64,000 bases of DNA from Sellimonas catena (GTDB lineage Bacteria; Bacillota; Clostridia; Lachnospirales; Lachnospiraceae), in assembly GCF_045063725.1 (NCBI RefSeq), contig NZ_CP173695.1. One strand, written 5' to 3'. The translations under genes and the position numbers were made by a program. Positions 25,979 to 35,039 of this stretch are shown piece after piece. How positions within the stretch are numbered: the stretch's first letter is position 1; each line of letters starts with the position of its first letter. The notes beneath the pieces were generated by a model, which was not told where the DNA came from, did not search any database, and saw only the letters and a program-made list of their open reading frames with translations.

Positions 25979-27292
25979 TTAGTTGCCCATCTCGAAGTTC
26001 AGCTGATCTTCTGCTTCCTGCAGAGCATCCATTGTGTCTGCACCGTTGATGATATTTACGATTGCGGATCCAACGTAGTTACGTGCGGAATAGTGATAAT
26101 CGCTCTGTTCAACAGTCTGTACGTGAGTTCCCATTTCAACGATGTCAGCGTAAATCGGCTGGTTGTTGAAGTATTCTACACCTTCATTGTAAACTTCTGT
26201 CTCGCCTGCCGGTGCGTATGTAGAAATCACACCGCCATCTTTCAGTGCGTTGTCATATGTTGTTGTGCTTCCGCCAAATGTGTAAGCAAGGAAGTCTTTT
26301 GCAAGGTCAACATTCTGGCAGTTGGATGTGATGTACAGAGAAGATCCTCCGTTACTTGCATATCCCTCGCCGCCTTCCAGTGTCGGCATGCTTGTGATTG
26401 CCCATTTACCGCTGTTTGCTTCTACTTTTTCGATTGTAGGAATGATCCAGTTACCATTCATGACACCTGCAACCTGATCGCCCTGGATTGCTTTGTCTGT
26501 ATAGTCAGACCAGCTGTTTGGCATAAGAAGCACGTTTTCTTTTGCCATCTCAACAAGTTTTTCAACAATTGTTACAAGTGTTTCATTTTCTGTGATGTAC
26601 GGTTTTCCGTCTTTAAACTGGGAAACACCTTCAGCCTGCATCATGATGTATGGAAGGTCGTTTCCATCGCTGTTCATGCAAAGAAGGGCTTTTCCTGTTT
26701 TTTCGTATACGGCTTTACCGATTTCGATAAATTTGTCCCATGTGCATCCTGTCAGGTCATCGATTGTGTATCCTGCCTGCTCCAGAAGGTCTGTACGGTA
26801 TGCAGCAACAACGGTACCGTTGTCTACAGGTACTCCGTAGTGCTCTCCGTCGATTGTGGAGTAGTCAAGTTTCTCAGCTGCGAAATCATCCCAGTTGATA
26901 TCAACATCTCCGAGCGGTGTCCATGCATCCGGATAATCCGCTACATATCTCTGAATGTAGTGATCCTGGAAAAGCACGATATCCGGAAGGTTGGAATAGT
27001 CTCCTGAAGATCCTGCTGTTGTGATAGCTGTCTCTACGTCTTCAGAAGCTGCCTGCTCCAGAATCTCAAGTTCAAATTCGGAATCTACATTTTCCTTATA
27101 GTCAGCTGCTGCTGCCTCGATCGCCGGAATATTAAATGCCGGGTCCCATGCGTATACTGTCAGTTTATGACCGCCTTCGGAAGAACCGGATCCTCCTTCG
27201 CCTCCCTCTGAAGATCCTCCGCCTGTTCCGCAGGCTGCAAGAGAAATTGTCATGACACTAACCAGTAATGCTGAAATCAATTTTCTTTTCAT
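25979..27292 (-). CDS. Extracellular solute-binding lipoprotein (galactoside importer)
   Basis: 437 residues, family 1 solute-binding protein. A lipoprotein signal ends in SLAAC (lipidated Cys at about 21), followed by a Gly/Ser/Glu linker and the bilobed domain (KLTVYAWDPAFNIPAIEAAA ...). ATG 27292 is 12 bases after GGAGGA; a further ATG at 27316 is upstream of that site and rejected. It is the first gene of the importer operon behind an AraC-family gene. Ligand inferred from context as lactose or beta-galactosides. Confidence 0.95.
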   Translation of the reverse strand: MKRKLISALLVSVMTISLAACGTGGGSSEGGEGGSGSSEGGHKLTVYAWDPAFNIPAIEAAAADYKENVDSEFELEILEQAASEDVETAITTAGSSGDYSNLPDIVLFQDHYIQRYVADYPDAWTPLGDVDINWDDFAAEKLDYSTIDGEHYGVPVDNGTVVAAYRTDLLEQAGYTIDDLTGCTWDKFIEIGKAVYEKTGKALLCMNSDGNDLPYIMMQAEGVSQFKDGKPYITENETLVTIVEKLVEMAKENVLLMPNSWSDYTDKAIQGDQVAGVMNGNWIIPTIEKVEANSGKWAITSMPTLEGGEGYASNGGSSLYITSNCQNVDLAKDFLAYTFGGSTTTYDNALKDGGVISTYAPAGETEVYNEGVEYFNNQPIYADIVEMGTHVQTVEQSDYHYSARNYVGSAIVNIINGADTMDALQEAEDQLNFEMGN

Positions 27293-27314
27293 AATAGATA
27301 CATCCTCCTTTTTC

Positions 27315-27377
27315 ATGTTCGTCCAGTCTTTCGAACATCTTCTGAAAGTATTATATCAAGACATCCCTGTGAAATGT
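27315..27377 (-). promoter_or_regulatory. Promoter region of the galactoside operon with inverted repeat
   Basis: A TATAAT box (minus strand, 27350-27355) has no good -35 sequence 17 bp upstream, as expected of an activator-dependent promoter. In the leader, ATGTTCG (27315-27321) and CGAACAT (27332-27338) form a 7-bp inverted repeat. The rest of the gap up to 27593 is AT-rich with no recognisable gene. Confidence 0.55.
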
Positions 27378-27593
27378 TTGCAGATTCGTATATAAATTAT
27401 GCATTTTCGACCATTTTTGTGCCGTTCGCCCTGTTTTTGTTGCTTTTTCGTTACTTTTTTGTCCAATCGGTACACCCGCTTCTCCGTTTTTTACAGCATC
27501 AGCTTCATTTTATTTATCCATTCTGCCAAAATCGCGATTTTTTTTGTATATTTACCTCTGTTTTTTGTCTCATCTATCCTGCCAAACCCATGT

Positions 27594-28106
27594 TTATGCA
27601 AAAAAGACCTTGTCAGGGAGCATATTTTTCATCGCGCGGAGCATTTCCTCATCCAAATCGAGAAGAATCTTGATCTTCTCTCTTCCTTCACCGATAATCA
27701 TCGTATAGTACGGGATTTCATCATCATACGAAGTATAGTCATACTTCGTCAGACGTTGTGTTCCTCCCTTAATGCGGTATTTCGCCACCTTTTCATGCCA
27801 GTTCGGCGCTACCACTTCCAGCTGATTCAAATCCAGCTCATGGGCATTTCTCCGGTGCTTTTTCCCGATAATCACATCAATCGTAAACTGATTTCCTTCC
27901 ATAGTATATTCATATTCCTTCTGGCTGAACATATCAAAGGCAAAGTAAAGACAAATCAGCAGGAAGCCCGGGAGCATAAATCCCCTTGAAAACACGATGC
28001 CCATCAGAACAAACAGAACTCCAAACAAGATCATCAATATTTTCAGTACTCCCGTGCCCGGTTTTTTCTTCCTTTTCACCTGTTTTATGATCTTTGTACT
28101 GTACAT
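27594..28106 (-). CDS. YcxB-like membrane protein of unknown function
   Basis: 170 residues. Two hydrophobic spans (about 20-37 and 42-60) are followed by a soluble domain with EYEYTMEGNQFTIDVIIGKKHR and a late KIKILLDLDEEMLRAMK. It resembles small YcxB/DUF6106-type proteins, but assignment is from general pattern only. ATG 28106 falls right after the AraC stop codon, with GGAAGGGTGG upstream, so it is translated together with the regulator. No link to galactoside use can be shown. Confidence 0.75.
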   Translation of the reverse strand: MYSTKIIKQVKRKKKPGTGVLKILMILFGVLFVLMGIVFSRGFMLPGFLLICLYFAFDMFSQKEYEYTMEGNQFTIDVIIGKKHRRNAHELDLNQLEVVAPNWHEKVAKYRIKGGTQRLTKYDYTSYDDEIPYYTMIIGEGREKIKILLDLDEEMLRAMKNMLPDKVFFA

Positions 28107-28108
28107 TT

Positions 28109-29053
28109 TTACCACCCTTCCTCTGACCGCACATTAAACTGCAGGATCTGCTGTTCATAATTTTCCGGTCTCTTTTTCCACTCCTCCGGCGCCATCCCCA
28201 TAATCTTCTGAAAGTTCCGGTTAAAGGTCGAACTTGTGAAATATCCGCATTTTCCCGCAATCGTCGCAATCGGTTCATCCGTCTTTCTCAGGTACTCGCA
28301 TGCCGACTGGATTCTGACCAGATTGATATATTCCAGAGGACTCATCCCCATACACTGGGAAAACACACGGCGGAAATGTGTTTCGCTGATATGAATCTGC
28401 GCTGCAATATCACTGACTTTCATCCGCTCATGGTAGTGATCGCTGATATAATCCAAAGACCGGTAAATGAGATTGTTCATCCTTGCTTCCTCACGGACTC
28501 CTCCGCCCGGCTGATCAAAAAAGGCGATATTTTTTCTGGCAATCTCCGATAGAAATGCCAGCATCATCCCTTCCGCCTCCTCGAGATAGAACATCTTCCC
28601 TTCCCGCATCGTATCCAGAATACGCTTCAAGAGCTCCACAAGATAAGGCATTTCGTTTCCCTTTGCAAAAACTGCTTTCTGATTAATCGCCTGAATCATC
28701 TGGTCTACATATCCCGGCGCTCCCGAAACCAGCTTTCTCAACAATTGTTCCACATCGACAAACAGATATTCCCACGTACTGATATTTCCCGGCTCGCTGT
28801 TCGTTGTATGCAGATAATTTTTCGGGATCACAGTAAATTCTCCTCCTCTGAAAAGATATTCTTCTGTCCCCAGTATCATCGATCCTCTGCCTTCGTAACA
28901 GTAACCTATCTCCAGGAAATTATGAAAATGCAGATAATCAATATTCCTTCCGTAATTCTGCTGCCATTTTTCCCCTAGAAGCGCTATAATTGTCCTCTTT
29001 TCCGGCATCCGGTAGTATCTGAATTCGGCTGTCTTTTTTCTCTTCCTACTCAT
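28109..29053 (-). CDS. AraC-family regulator, probable activator of the galactoside operon
   Basis: 314 residues. The N-terminal cupin (LHFHNFLEIGYCYEGRGSMIL) would bind a sugar. The C-terminal double helix-turn-helix has the family signatures VSDIAAQIHISETHFRRVF and IATIAGKCGYFTSSTFNRNF...GMAPEEWK. It is encoded upstream of the importer and two beta-galactosidase genes, which have a promoter with a poor -35 box, so activation is likely. Its start codon lies inside the last codons of the ancestral NUDIX gene. Confidence 0.93.
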   Translation of the reverse strand: MSRKRKKTAEFRYYRMPEKRTIIALLGEKWQQNYGRNIDYLHFHNFLEIGYCYEGRGSMILGTEEYLFRGGEFTVIPKNYLHTTNSEPGNISTWEYLFVDVEQLLRKLVSGAPGYVDQMIQAINQKAVFAKGNEMPYLVELLKRILDTMREGKMFYLEEAEGMMLAFLSEIARKNIAFFDQPGGGVREEARMNNLIYRSLDYISDHYHERMKVSDIAAQIHISETHFRRVFSQCMGMSPLEYINLVRIQSACEYLRKTDEPIATIAGKCGYFTSSTFNRNFQKIMGMAPEEWKKRPENYEQQILQFNVRSEEGW

Positions 29054-29492
29054 CGTGATACCCTCCCCGCCGTATTTTTGCTTCTCTCATCAAAACCGGC
29101 TGAATTTCCGGATAGGTCCATTTTTCCGGCAGATCCTTTGTAATCAGGATCTTTTCAATCTCGCTGTGAAGCTCCTTCTCAAGCTTCCTGATTTATGCCG
29201 TGTAGAGCATCCCGTATGTTTCTTCCCCTTCTTTTTCCTCCTCGTCCACTGAGGTTACCGAATACACACAGACCCGGTCAAGATCGAAATCCAACGCTCC
29301 GGTCTCCTCATAAAGCTCTCTTCCTGCCGTTTCGTCTATCTTCTCTCCGGGCTCCCGGTGTCCTCCCGGCACCTCGTATGTTTCCCGTTTCCGGTGTTTG
29401 CAAAACACCCATTTTCCATCATGCCGCGCAATCATCACAGCAAATTTTAAAAGGGAATCTTCCACTTCATCATAAAAACGAACTTTTACCAT
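29046..29492 (-). pseudogene. NUDIX hydrolase with in-frame premature TAA
   Basis: The frame encodes a 148-residue NUDIX protein with the box GGHREPGEKIDETAGRELYEE (key residues Gly, Glu, Arg, Glu-Glu present). A TAA at 29193-29195 interrupts it after GMLYTA. Beyond it, the same frame continues IRKLEKELHSEIEKILI ... TYPEIQPVLMREAK to a TAG at 29046, overlapping the araC start by 8 bases as normal operon genes do. The stop looks like GAA (Glu) changed to TAA. The catalytic box precedes the stop, so a truncated 99-residue product might retain partial function. Confidence 0.8.
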
Positions 29493-29540
29493 GGCTGTTA
29501 CCTCCTGCTGTTATATTTCTTGTCTGGTCTCGCATCCTGT

Positions 29541-30072
29541 CTACGGAATCATTTCCCTTCTTTTTCCCCCTTCAAAACAATAATACGGCCTGCTTCCGAT
29601 CATTTCAAAATGATCTCCATTCAGAAACAGGGTATCTTCTTCCAGCATGGCAATGACCGGACCACGTTCCTGCGAATACCGGAGCAGTTTTTCTGTATAT
29701 CTTTCTGTCCGCTCCCGGTTCTCCTGCTCTGTCAGTCTTGAACTTCCATTCGTATAATGCGCAAACACCGAATATCCGCTCAGGGCATCAAATCCTTTCG
29801 TATCTTTCAGCCCCACTTTATTCTGGTCCATAGCCGCACAGCTTTCGATATCATATCCAAAGATAATCGCGCCTGCACTTCCACCGAAAACAATGCCGTC
29901 CTGTTCGATATATGCTTTTATTTTCTCAAAACTTCCGCTTGCTTTCAAATCGTTCAATAATTTATATGTGTTTCCACCGCCAATAAAAATCGCGCTGTAG
30001 TTTTCCACATTTGTCCCGTCCAGTTCCTCCGCGCTTTTAACCATCTCCGCCACCGCATAGAAATATTCTCAT
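29541..30072 (-). pseudogene. Peptidase E (S51) gene with internal deletion
   Basis: ATG 30072, preceded by AAGGAGGAGCAG, encodes MRIFLCGGGDG, the normal N-terminus of this family, and then hits a stop. In another frame the remaining protein follows at once (EMVKSAEELDG onward), including the nucleophile motif VFGGSAGAIIFG and AHYTN. About 50 codons are missing between the two parts. A 170-residue ORF could start at ATG 30053 but lacks the first beta strands and has no ribosome site. Intact S51 peptidases cleave N-terminal Asp dipeptides. Confidence 0.8.
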
Positions 30073-30122
30073 CGCCTGCTCCTCCTTACTAGTTTTCTGC
30101 TTTTTCTATCTATCTGTAAACT

Positions 30123-31235
30123 TTACTCCTTTTCCACCACAATCAGCGGAATCATCATCTCTTCTTCCCGCAGTCCTGCATGAACTCCGACGAAAAATTC
30201 CGACTCTTCCCGTGAGGAAAAGATCGTCAGATCCCCGGTTCCGACCGCCAGATAGTCTCCCAGCATTTCCCGGAAATCCGGATGTTCGGCTTCAACCCCA
30301 AAAAGTCTTTTTTCTATCACCTGTTCTTTTGTCAGCAGCAAAAAGCTCCCGTCAAAAGCTTTCCGAAATGCTTTTTCAAACTGCTCTTTTTTCTCCTTTT
30401 TTACAAACAAATTCAGTGCCCGCGGCTCGATAGAAGGCATCCGCACCAGACATTCCATGATATCCGGATAGTCGGTAATGGAAACATTTTGTGTATCCAC
30501 CAGTCCATGGTCTGCCGTCACGATCAGAAGCGTTTTCTCCAGCTTATCACTTAAAGCCTGGACCTGCTGTTCCAGTTTCCGCATAATCTGTTTTGTCTGG
30601 CTACTGTAGCATCCGGTCTCATGCATGGTGCTGTCCGGTTCGTTCCAGTACGCATAAATATATTTCTTTCCAGGCTTTCTACACAGCATTTCAACCTGTC
30701 CGCAGATTTCTTCCATGGTCTTTGGAAACGGCTCTGCAAACGGCATAACTTCATAAGCCTCCCCGCCGCGGCGGTTAATTTTCTCCACGACTGTCTCGTA
30801 TCCGCAATACTTCTCAGCCACATTATAATCTGCTGCCGGAATACTGGTTCCTGTCTTCATGTTGGTGAAAACCGTAACATTCTGATCAATCCGCGGATAA
30901 TAACAGTCCCAGCCAAGCCATCCGTGCTCACACGGCTTCAGTCCGCTTCTGATAGATGTGGTCGCCGCCACTGTGGTCGGCGGAAATACCGAGCTGTAGG
31001 AATCTTTCAGATGGCTTCGGAAAAATCCGGTCTCCTCCAGATTGTTCTCCATGATCCTGCTTCCCATTCCATCCAGAAGAAATACGACAATATTTTCGTA
31101 CTCCTTTTCCAGAAACGGATCCAGACACGCAAGTGTCTTTTGCCCTTTTTCACGGATTCCAAAATTCTTTAAGACCGACTGCGCCAGATTGGCCAGTCCG
31201 TTTTCATAATCTGGAAATTTCAATTTCTGATCCAT
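30123..31235 (-). CDS. Type I phosphodiesterase / alkaline phosphatase-like enzyme
   Basis: 370 residues of the alkaline phosphatase superfamily, nucleotide pyrophosphatase type: VVFLLDGMGS (metal Asp), VFPPTTVAATTSIRSG with the Thr nucleophile, WNEPDSTMHETG, VTADHGLVD and the late VGVHAGL. All metal ligands are present. No signal peptide, so it is cytoplasmic. It may cleave nucleotide or phosphonate/phosphate diesters; substrate not evident. It follows the tyrosine phosphatase-like gene by 21 bases in a leftward run. Confidence 0.9.
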   Translation of the reverse strand: MDQKLKFPDYENGLANLAQSVLKNFGIREKGQKTLACLDPFLEKEYENIVVFLLDGMGSRIMENNLEETGFFRSHLKDSYSSVFPPTTVAATTSIRSGLKPCEHGWLGWDCYYPRIDQNVTVFTNMKTGTSIPAADYNVAEKYCGYETVVEKINRRGGEAYEVMPFAEPFPKTMEEICGQVEMLCRKPGKKYIYAYWNEPDSTMHETGCYSSQTKQIMRKLEQQVQALSDKLEKTLLIVTADHGLVDTQNVSITDYPDIMECLVRMPSIEPRALNLFVKKEKKEQFEKAFRKAFDGSFLLLTKEQVIEKRLFGVEAEHPDFREMLGDYLAVGTGDLTIFSSREESEFFVGVHAGLREEEMMIPLIVVEKE

Positions 31236-31256
31236 CTTTTCCCCCTCACATATGAT

Positions 31257-32048
31257 CTAAAGCGCACACGTTCTAACCAAATACAATTCCTTTAAGCGTT
31301 TCTGTTCTTCCTGTCCTATTCCAAGTCCGGTTTCGATGTAATTCTCAAAGGAACCATATTCCCGGTGCGCAGTTTCAAAACTTGTGCAAAGATAGTCCTG
31401 GTCCACGCTCAACGCTGTCTCCACTGCTTTAAGCATCTCTTCAGATGCACATTTTTGCCTCAGGCCGTCCAGAATCACCTGATTGGCTGCCGCCCGCATA
31501 TGGTTTGTTTCCATATAATCTTCCATGATCGTATCCCGAGGCACTCCCAGAATCGTCAGAATCACTGCTGCGGAAATGCCTGTCCGGTCTTTTCCGGCAA
31601 AGCAGTGAAAGACAGTCGCTCCTTCTTCTGTCTCAAGCAGGATCTGCACAAAACTGCGGATCGCGTCTCTGGCGGTCCGGGTCGTAATAAATTCCCCATA
31701 CAGCTTTTTCATATAGTCATGGAGCAGCTGTGCGTTCTGCATGTTCATCAACTGTTCCCTGCTTCCTGTCGCCTGTCCTCTTCCCATCAGCTTCTCTCCC
31801 GGGAAGAAATCAAGTACATACGCCCTGGCTCCCGGTACTTCGCAGTCCGGTGCCTTTCCCCGCTCTTCTGCTGTCCGAAGATCAACCACATTGACCACGT
31901 GATACTCTTCCTGTAAGCTACGGATCGTCTCCCCGGTCAGTTCAGACATATCTCCGCACCGCAGCAGCCGCTTTGGTGCAACTTCTCTTCCATCCTTTGT
32001 CCGGAGTCCTCCCAGATCCCGGAAATTTGCCAATTCTGCTCCAATCAT
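31257..32048 (-). CDS. Tyrosine-protein phosphatase (Tyr_phosphatase3 family)
   Basis: 263 residues. The P-loop is VFHCFAGKDRTGISA (Cys nucleophile, Arg of CX5R). The N-terminal NFRDLGGLRTKDGREV segment is diagnostic of the PTP family that also acts on phosphoinositides (LipA/MptpB-like). The general-acid Asp region lies in VVDLRTAEERGKAPD. Soluble. It is followed by the phosphodiesterase gene and probably cotranscribed with it. Substrate unknown. Confidence 0.92.
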   Translation of the reverse strand: MIGAELANFRDLGGLRTKDGREVAPKRLLRCGDMSELTGETIRSLQEEYHVVNVVDLRTAEERGKAPDCEVPGARAYVLDFFPGEKLMGRGQATGSREQLMNMQNAQLLHDYMKKLYGEFITTRTARDAIRSFVQILLETEEGATVFHCFAGKDRTGISAAVILTILGVPRDTIMEDYMETNHMRAAANQVILDGLRQKCASEEMLKAVETALSVDQDYLCTSFETAHREYGSFENYIETGLGIGQEEQKRLKELYLVRTCAL

Positions 32049-32084
32049 ATGCAGCCTCCTCCTTCGATTCCGCTTTTCTCTATA

Positions 32085-32870
32085 CTAAAACAATTCATCC
32101 AGCAAAATATAATACCGGATCTTCTCCCAGTCCGGTGCAATTCCAAGTTCCTTGAACAACGAAAGATCGTCATAACCGGAATACGCTTTCCCGTGAAATC
32201 TTCCGCTGTAATTCTGGGAAAGGCTCCGGTAACAAAGTGCGATGTCGCACCATTTATCTGCAATCCCTGCCCGTCCAAGATCAAGATAGCCTGTCAAACG
32301 GTCTCCTTTTCCAAATACATTTGGCAGGCAGTAATCGCCGTGGGAGAGAACTGCTTCTTCCTCCGGCCGGTTTCCGAAAAGCCAGTCCAGAAGTTCTTCC
32401 GGACCGCGAAATCCCTCCGGGCCAAATGTATCCGGCTCTACATTGTCAAGATCTACCAGCCCCTGTTCCACCTGCTCTGCCGCCCGCATCAGCTTGTGAT
32501 CGAGCCGGCAGTCGGCCGGGCATCCGGAAAGATCCACTGCCCACAGTCTTTTTAATCCTTCTGCCAGCACCTTTGTCTGAAGAACAGGATTTCCCATGTA
32601 AGTCTCCTCACACATCATCTCCCCTTCCAGCCTGCTCATCAGCAGAAACTGTTCCTCTCCGGCCTCTTCTTTTGCGAGAATCCCTGGAACCGGAAGTCTG
32701 TCCTGCAGCCACTCCATCATACACAGTTCCTGCTCCGTTTCCCTGCTTTTCCTTTGCACTTTCAGCACCATATCGGAAAACAGCAAAATCCGGGAGCCGG
32801 ACATACCGGTTTCATCGATCTGGTACTCTTTTCCTTCTATTTGATTTCTAATACTTTGTGGTAATTCCAT
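32085..32870 (-). CDS. APH(3')-family aminoglycoside phosphotransferase-like kinase
   Basis: 261 residues. The catalytic loop LSHGDYCLPNVF (HGDxxxxN) and the metal loop YLDLGRAGIADKWCDIA match APH(3') enzymes closely, and the ATP-binding lobe (SRILLFSDMVLKVQRKS) is complete. Start ATG 32870 follows AGGAAATGGAG; the upstream ATG 32921 lacks a site. It sits among chromosomal housekeeping genes with no mobile flanks, so it may be an intrinsic small-molecule kinase rather than an acquired resistance gene. Activity against aminoglycosides is not shown by sequence. Confidence 0.88.
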   Translation of the reverse strand: MELPQSIRNQIEGKEYQIDETGMSGSRILLFSDMVLKVQRKSRETEQELCMMEWLQDRLPVPGILAKEEAGEEQFLLMSRLEGEMMCEETYMGNPVLQTKVLAEGLKRLWAVDLSGCPADCRLDHKLMRAAEQVEQGLVDLDNVEPDTFGPEGFRGPEELLDWLFGNRPEEEAVLSHGDYCLPNVFGKGDRLTGYLDLGRAGIADKWCDIALCYRSLSQNYSGRFHGKAYSGYDDLSLFKELGIAPDWEKIRYYILLDELF

Positions 32871-32945
32871 ACTCCATTTCCTCAAACTTTTCCATTGGTT
32901 CGTACTTCTTATTTTACTCAATGGCAGGATAGAAGTCCAGTCTCT

Positions 32946-33929
32946 CTATCTCTGCATCAGTTTTGTTTCATAAGCCAGAAGTAACTCCCGGATCTCTTCA
33001 TTCAGATCTCCAGTCCGGTCTTTTGGCGGCTCCTGTTCCAGCCGGAAATAAAAGTCCACGTCCACTTTCGCCTTGTGAGGCCAGCCTCTCCTATTCTCTT
33101 TCACATCCCGTACATGCATCCGGACCTTGGCGCATTTCTCTTTCAGAAGAGGAATCAGGCAGAAGTACAGGCAGTCCTCGTCAAAGGACAGATGCCCCAG
33201 TACCTTCCCTTCCCGGTTCTTTACGAGAATCCGGTGTCCCTGAAATGCTTTTGGATAAATGGGAGCTCCTTTTTTCAGTTCTCCCGTTGCCCGGAAAGCT
33301 TCGCCCGAGCCTTCTGCGCCGACCCACGCCCGGAACTGATAAACCGCCCTTCCCTCCGAATCGATCATCTTCGGCTTTGCCGCTTTTCTCAGCGCCGCCA
33401 ACGGATCAATGAACTGCCGGGTGAGAAGATGAAAGAGCTTTGCCTGCACCTGAAAGCAATGGTCGCTTTGCAGGGTATCCTCTTCCCGGAACGTCCCCTG
33501 TCTTCTCTCCACCTGTTCCAGCAGCTCTTTCGCAGCATGACGGAGGCTTATAAGAAACAGACTGAATTCTTCTTCCTCCGGGTCCCACATATACTTCCCC
33601 CGGGCCGCCTGATAATACAAAGGCTCCCCTTCCACATCCATACTGTAATGCATGTAGACATTTCGTTCGCAGAAGGCATCCGCATTGACTGTGCCCGTCC
33701 ATTCCCATTTCCGCCTTTTTCGTGCAGACCGCAGGATCGGGACTTCCTGTTTCATCAAAAGGTGATAGGCTTCATTCATCTGCTGCACCCGCCTGATCTG
33801 TTCCGGCCGGTCCGATCCCAGAGCGTCCGGATGATGCCTCCGCATCAGGCTGCGGTACTTCTTCCTGATCTTCGCTTTATCCTCGCCCTGCACCACATCC
33901 AGTATCTCCATCGCTTCTTCCAGATTCAT
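32946..33929 (-). CDS. J-domain protein with long unknown C-terminal region
   Basis: 327 residues. The J domain is at 1-65 (EAMEILDVVQGEDKAKIRKKYRSLMRRHHPD, HPD motif intact). The remainder contains no DnaJ zinc finger; it is mixed alpha/beta and includes FRAWVGAEGSGEAFRATGEL and HLSFDEDCLYFCLIPLL. GAGGTGAGAAGAGGC precedes ATG 33929. It should recruit DnaK to an unknown client. Confidence 0.82.
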   Translation of the reverse strand: MNLEEAMEILDVVQGEDKAKIRKKYRSLMRRHHPDALGSDRPEQIRRVQQMNEAYHLLMKQEVPILRSARKRRKWEWTGTVNADAFCERNVYMHYSMDVEGEPLYYQAARGKYMWDPEEEEFSLFLISLRHAAKELLEQVERRQGTFREEDTLQSDHCFQVQAKLFHLLTRQFIDPLAALRKAAKPKMIDSEGRAVYQFRAWVGAEGSGEAFRATGELKKGAPIYPKAFQGHRILVKNREGKVLGHLSFDEDCLYFCLIPLLKEKCAKVRMHVRDVKENRRGWPHKAKVDVDFYFRLEQEPPKDRTGDLNEEIRELLLAYETKLMQR

Positions 33930-33967
33930 GCCTCTTCTCACCTCATTTCCTCTGCTGCTGTTTTCCG

Positions 33968-34241
33968 TCAGATCCGGACAGCCAGTTCTAGTGCAATCAT
34001 GGCAATCCGGTCTTTTTCCATCAGTTTTGCGTCATTGCCAAGACTTCTTATATCCCATTGTTCCGCGTCCAGATTATCCGCCGCATAGAAAAACTGAAAC
34101 AGTTCTCTTCCCCGGAATCTGGCTGCAGCTGCATTGGCGGAACATTCCATATCCACACAAATGCATCCCTGCAATCGGATCCACAAAATCTTCAGCATTG
34201 ATTACCGCCTTTTGCGATGGATCAAATTCCTTTAGAACCAT
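33968..34241 (-). pseudogene. Nucleoside phosphorylase remnant with large internal deletion
   Basis: ATG 34241 with GAGGAG upstream encodes a normal start (MVLKEFDPSQKAVINAEDF). After about 24 codons the homology jumps frame to the end of the protein, CVDMECSANAAAARFRG (the purine/uridine phosphorylase Met-Glu site) through ALELAVRI. About 150 codons, including the phosphate site, are missing. Both ends are well conserved, so the deletion is probably recent. Confidence 0.75.
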
Positions 34242-34315
34242 ACTCATTCTCCTCATTCCTTTAAAATAGTACTGCTAATTTTTCATAATTTTATCTATTT
34301 TTGATATTATAGCAG

Positions 34316-34341
34316 AAAAAGAGACAAAAATGCCTCTTTTT
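34316..34341 (-). terminator. Terminator after the PHP gene
   Basis: AAAAAGAGGC / GTCTCTTTTT hairpin on the minus strand with flanking T-rich sequence. Confidence 0.6.
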
Positions 34342-34349
34342 TCGTTCTA

Positions 34350-35021
34350 TCAATTTGAATCTGTGCTGACAATCAGCCGGATTTTTTCTTCCTTCATCAA
34401 TGCGACAACTTCCTTGATATTATGGACATCCTTCTCTGTCTCGATTCCACCGAATCCCACCTGATCCAGATCATGGCAGTCGCTGCCGGAAACCAGTTTC
34501 AATTCCGGATATGCCTTTCTCCATTCATCCAGCTTTTCATTATGATTCCCGCTGTTCGGACGTTGATTGTATTCCACTCCATCTAAAAATTCCGGCTCAC
34601 GAGGTACACATGGTTCCCGGAACGGATGTGCCTGATAAAATAACGCACCGCAGGAATGGCAGAGATGCAAGATTTCTTCCTGACTTAAAAAACAAAGATC
34701 CGGGTGTTGGAATAAAAAGTCCTCGTCGATCCCGTAAATCAGGAAATCTTCCTCGTTCGGTTCCAGTCGGATTTCCACACCAAGCATAACCTGAATTCCA
34801 TACTTTTCTTCTGCCGCTTTAGCTTTTCTGTATCCCAGAAGATACCGTTCTATTTTCTCCTCGTCCGTCTTTCCAAACTCGTTCAGCAAAACGGAGTCAA
34901 AGTGATTCGTAATCACAAGCGCATCATATCCCGCTTCAGCGTATGCTTTCATGATTGACTCTGCATCTGCTTTTGCGCAGGGACTTCCCTCACTTGTATG
35001 GACGTGCATCTCAATTTTCAT
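34350..35021 (-). CDS. PHP-domain metal-dependent phosphoesterase
   Basis: 223 residues. Metal ligands are visible in order: MHVHTSEGS, VITNHFD, MLGVEIRL, YQAHPFR and SGSDCHD, matching the trinuclear PHP site. Length is that of stand-alone PHP phosphatases. Cytoplasmic. It lies 18 bases downstream of the SRAP gene, so they are probably cotranscribed. Substrate unknown (histidinol phosphate or nucleotide-type phosphoesters are family possibilities). Confidence 0.9.
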   Translation of the reverse strand: MKIEMHVHTSEGSPCAKADAESIMKAYAEAGYDALVITNHFDSVLLNEFGKTDEEKIERYLLGYRKAKAAEEKYGIQVMLGVEIRLEPNEEDFLIYGIDEDFLFQHPDLCFLSQEEILHLCHSCGALFYQAHPFREPCVPREPEFLDGVEYNQRPNSGNHNEKLDEWRKAYPELKLVSGSDCHDLDQVGFGGIETEKDVHNIKEVVALMKEEKIRLIVSTDSN

Positions 35022-35039
35022 AACATTTCTCCTCCTGTC

